From an uncultured Eubacteriales bacterium (lineage in GTDB: Bacteria > Bacillota > Clostridia > Christensenellales > Aristaeellaceae), in the NCBI GenBank assembly GCA_902793245.1, contig CADBCX010000003.1, forward strand, positions 1-42,665: a stretch of 42,665 nucleotides of DNA, written 5' to 3'. The notes beneath the pieces were generated by a model, which saw only the letters and a list, made by a program, of their open reading frames with translations, did not search any database and was not told the origin of the DNA. This document shows, piece by piece, positions 40,060-42,665 of the stretch. Position 1 is the stretch's first letter. Every line of letters begins with the position of its first letter. Both the position numbers and the translations under genes were made by a program.

Positions 40060-42399
40060 ATGCCGAGAAAGAAAAAGAACACCCTGCGCCTGCCCCTCAT
40101 ACCCCTGCGGGGGCTGATGGTATTTCCGCATATGGTGCTGCATTTCGACGTGGGCCGCGCCCGCAGCGTGGCGGCGCTGGAGCAGGCCATGATGGAGGAT
40201 CAGCAGGTATTTTTGGTGGCCCAGTCCGACGGCGACGCGGAGGAGCCCACCCTGGACGACCTGTGCCGTGTGGGCACCGTCGCCGCCATCAAGCAGGTGC
40301 TGAACCTGCCGGGCGATACCATCCGCGTGCTGGTGGAAGGCCAGCAGCGGGCGTTTCTGCGCGCCATCGCCCAGGAAGACCCCTATTGGATCGCCGATGT
40401 GGAAATTCCCGTCCAGGAGCTGCCCGACACCCCGGAAACCGAAGCCATGGTGCGGGCGACCCACGATTTATTTGAGGAATACGCCCGGGCGTCCATGCGT
40501 GTGTCCGGGGAAACCCTGCGCTCCGTCAGCGAGGTGGACAGGCCCGACCAGCTGGCCGACATCATCGCCGCCAACGTATTAACACGGGTCGAAGACCGCC
40601 AGGCCATCCTGGAAGAGATCGACGTGGAAAAACGGCTGGAAAAGCTGTGCGAAATTTTGATCCGCGAAACCGAGCTGGCCGGGATCGAAAAGCAGGTGCA
40701 GAGCCGCCTGAAAAAGCAGATCGACAAGAACCAGAAGGACTACTACCTGCGGGAGCAGATCAAGGCCATCCAGGAAGAACTGGGCGACAAGGACGAAACC
40801 TATGTGGAAGACCTGCGCAAGAAGGTGGCCGACACGCCCATGAACGACGAGGCCCGGGAAAAGGCCAATAAGGAATTGGACAGGCTTTCCCGCATGGCCC
40901 CCGGCACGCCGGAAATCGGCGTCAGCCGCACCTATGTGGAATGGATTTTGGACCTGCCCTGGGGCAAGCTGACCACCGACAACCTGGACTTGAAGCGCGC
41001 CCGCCGCATCCTGGACGAAGACCACTACGCCATGGACAAGGTGAAGGAGCGGGTGATCGAATACTTAGCCGTGCGCCGCATGAAGGAAATGAACACCGAG
41101 GACGGGGTGCTGAAAGGCCCCATCCTGTGCTTCGTGGGCCCGCCCGGCGTGGGCAAAACCAGCATCGTGAAGGGCATCGCCAAGGCTGTGGGCCGCAAGT
41201 TTGTGCAGATGAGCCTGGGCGGCGTGCGGGACGAGGCGGAGATTCGCGGCCACCGGCGCACCTATGTGGGGGCGATTCCGGGCCGCATCATCGAGGGCAT
41301 GAAGCGAGCGGGCACCATGAACCCGGTGTTCCTGTTCGACGAGATCGACAAGATGAGCCACGACTTCCGGGGCGACCCCGCCTCCGCCATGCTGGAGGTG
41401 CTGGACGCGGAGCAGAATTTTGCCTTCCGCGACCATTACATGGAGTTGCCCTTTGACCTTTCCAAGGTCATGTTCATCACCACCGCCAACACCATGGACA
41501 CCATCCCCGCGCCGCTGCTGGACCGCATGGAGATCATCGAGGTGCCCAGCTACACGGAAGAAGAAAAGCTGCACATCGCCAAGAAGCACCTGCTGCCCAA
41601 GCAGACGGAAGAACATGGCCTGCCCCCCAAGTCCGTGAAGATTTCCGACGCAGCCATGAAGCACATCATCGAGGGCTACACAAGGGAGGCGGGCGTGCGC
41701 ACGCTCAGCCGCACCATCGCCCGGGTCGTGCGCAAGGCGGCGGTGGAAATGCTGGACGAGGACGAGGACGCCGTGACCGTGAATCCCCAGGTGGTCGAAA
41801 AATACTTAGGTGCGCCGCGTTACCTGCGGGAAGCGCCGGAAAAGGAACCGCTGGTGGGCATCGTGAACGGCCTGGCTTATACCACCGTGGGCGGCGAGAC
41901 CTTGGCCGTGGAGTGCGCCACCATGGAGGGCACCGGCCAGGTGAAGCTGACCGGGCAGCTGGGCGACGTGATGAAGGAATCCGCCATGGCCGCCCTGTCC
42001 TGGGTGCGGGCCCACGCCAAGGAGTTTGAATTGCAGCCCGAATTCCACAAGAACTTGGACATTCACATCCACGTCCCCGAAGGCGCTGTGCCCAAGGACG
42101 GCCCCTCCGCCGGCGTCACCATGGCGACGGCGCTGGTTTCCGCGCTGACGGGCCGGAAGGTGCGCCAGGACGTGGCCATGACCGGGGAAATCACCCTCCG
42201 CGGCCGGGTGCTGCCCATCGGCGGCGTCAAGGAAAAGCTGCTGGCCGCTTACCGCGCGGGCATCAAAACCATCCTGCTCCCCAAGGAAAACCAGAAGGAT
42301 CTGGAGGACGTGCCCGAACACGTTCGCAAAGAATTTGAAATCATCCTGACGGAAAGCATCGGCGATGTGCTGAAGGCAGCGCTGCTGGCGAAAGCATAA
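40060..42399 (+). CDS. lonA: ATP-dependent protease La (LonA)
   Basis: A 779-aa cytoplasmic protease that degrades misfolded and regulatory proteins. ATG at 40060 follows GGGAGA. The N-terminal substrate-recognition domain ([25 protein letters not shown]) and helical region precede the AAA+ domain with Walker A GPPGVGKT (360-367; K366) and Walker [12 protein letters not shown]. The C-terminal protease domain has S683 in [12 protein letters not shown] and K726 in [14 protein letters not shown], the dyad 43 residues apart as in other Lon proteins. Length is typical. It has its own promoter and a strong terminator, and lies 95 bases after lonB. Confidence 0.98.
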   Translation: MPRKKKNTLRLPLIPLRGLMVFPHMVLHFDVGRARSVAALEQAMMEDQQVFLVAQSDGDAEEPTLDDLCRVGTVAAIKQVLNLPGDTIRVLVEGQQRAFLRAIAQEDPYWIADVEIPVQELPDTPETEAMVRATHDLFEEYARASMRVSGETLRSVSEVDRPDQLADIIAANVLTRVEDRQAILEEIDVEKRLEKLCEILIRETELAGIEKQVQSRLKKQIDKNQKDYYLREQIKAIQEELGDKDETYVEDLRKKVADTPMNDEAREKANKELDRLSRMAPGTPEIGVSRTYVEWILDLPWGKLTTDNLDLKRARRILDEDHYAMDKVKERVIEYLAVRRMKEMNTEDGVLKGPILCFVGPPGVGKTSIVKGIAKAVGRKFVQMSLGGVRDEAEIRGHRRTYVGAIPGRIIEGMKRAGTMNPVFLFDEIDKMSHDFRGDPASAMLEVLDAEQNFAFRDHYMELPFDLSKVMFITTANTMDTIPAPLLDRMEIIEVPSYTEEEKLHIAKKHLLPKQTEEHGLPPKSVKISDAAMKHIIEGYTREAGVRTLSRTIARVVRKAAVEMLDEDEDAVTVNPQVVEKYLGAPRYLREAPEKEPLVGIVNGLAYTTVGGETLAVECATMEGTGQVKLTGQLGDVMKESAMAALSWVRAHAKEFELQPEFHKNLDIHIHVPEGAVPKDGPSAGVTMATALVSALTGRKVRQDVAMTGEITLRGRVLPIGGVKEKLLAAYRAGIKTILLPKENQKDLEDVPEHVRKEFEIILTESIGDVLKAALLAKA

Positions 42400-42421
42400 T
42401 CTAAATCATTCGATAAAAAAA

Positions 42422-42462
42422 CCTGGAATTCCAACCGGATTGGTGGAATTCCAGGCTTTTTT
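42422..42462 (+). terminator. Rho-independent terminator after lonA
   Basis: CCTGGAATTCCA (42422-42433) pairs perfectly with TGGAATTCCAGG (42444-42455), followed by C and six T. An A run before the stem (42414-42421) would also give a T tract on the minus strand, so it could act in both directions. Confidence 0.95.
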
Positions 42463-42572
42463 CATTCCGCCGGATTATCGGTGTTTCGGCGGCGCTCCGC
42501 GTATCATACTTTTCTTTTTCTAAATTCTTAACAGGCATATTGTAAAGGACGAAAATCCAACAAGAGGTTACG

Positions 42573-42600
42573 CTGGGGTTTCACCCCAGGCCCCACCAGG
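42573..42600 (+). repeat. Two-hairpin repeat family, copy 4
   Basis: CTGGGGT-TTC-ACCCCAG (42573-42589) is followed by GCCCCACCAGGG, the linker and left arm of the family's second hairpin; the right arm is missing. The core is identical over 23 bases to the inverted copy at 10293-10317. Confidence 0.7.
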
Positions 42601-42608
42601 GTACTGAG

Positions 42609-42662
42609 TTTCCGCAGCCTCAATCGTCGCAACTCGCCTTCATGGCGAGATTGCTCGTTTCG
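42609..42662 (+). repeat. GCAA-hairpin element, copy B
   Basis: The same arms as copy A (TTTCCGCAG.CTCAATCGTC; ATTGCTCGTTTCG) enclose a hairpin at 42629-42654: GCAA-CTCGCC, loop TTCAT, GGCGAG-A-TTGC, with the same bulged A. The inner stem and loop differ from copy A but complementarity is kept. The element reaches the window edge and may continue. Confidence 0.8.
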
Positions 42663-42665
42663 GCT

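Overview
The window looks like chromosome from a G+C-rich member of the Clostridia (Bacillota), probably an uncultured gut or rumen anaerobe. This is inferred from the meso-DAP pathway using dapL, the lonB-lonA pair, consensus sigma-A promoters (TTGACA/TATAAT with 17-bp spacers), strong AGGAGG-type ribosome binding sites, and large exported proteins with Pro/Thr/Glu linkers. No rRNA, tRNA, CRISPR array, phage or intact insertion sequence was seen.

Layout. 1-2.6 kb: two minus-strand exported proteins, one cut by the window edge, the other with eight His/Cys units and about 55 EEP[V/I] repeats. 2.6-3.25 kb: AT-rich, gene-free. 3.25-10.3 kb: housekeeping genes on the plus strand (argS, dapF, dapL, purA, a cysK-type gene, a 61-aa ORF); dapL and dapF catalyse consecutive steps to meso-diaminopimelate. 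10.3-14.1 kb: a C69 dipeptidase and a membrane-tailed ImmA/IrrE-type peptidase from back-to-back promoters, a 292-bp MITE-like element, and a TrmH/SpoU methyltransferase. 14.3-21 kb: an 1858-aa cell-envelope protein (about ten MucBP-like repeats, five SH3-like domains, one membrane span, cytoplasmic tail) followed by a CHAP peptidoglycan hydrolase. 21-27.7 kb: a divergent GuaA-like protein lacking glutaminase residues and XMP-site motifs, two GNATs, a DegV protein, a Nudix hydrolase, a 46-aa membrane peptide, a hemolysin-III family protein and an unrecognised membrane protein. 27.7-30.1 kb: a minus-strand GNAT, then a MerR regulator with two membrane spans and a zinc-ribbon tail, translationally coupled to a CPBP intramembrane protease behind a textbook MerR operator. 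30.2-30.7 kb: a hairpin-dense intergenic region. 30.7-38.1 kb: a 2463-aa cyclic beta-1,2-glucan synthase-like enzyme on the minus strand. 38.3-42.4 kb: lonB and lonA. 42.4 kb to the end: a terminator and further hairpin repeats.

The most interesting points are the membrane-bound MerR plus CPBP protease module, a candidate for signalling by regulated proteolysis; the GuaA paralogue with missing active-site residues; and at least three families of dispersed intergenic palindromes whose copies differ by paired changes in their stems, so that structure rather than primary sequence is kept.
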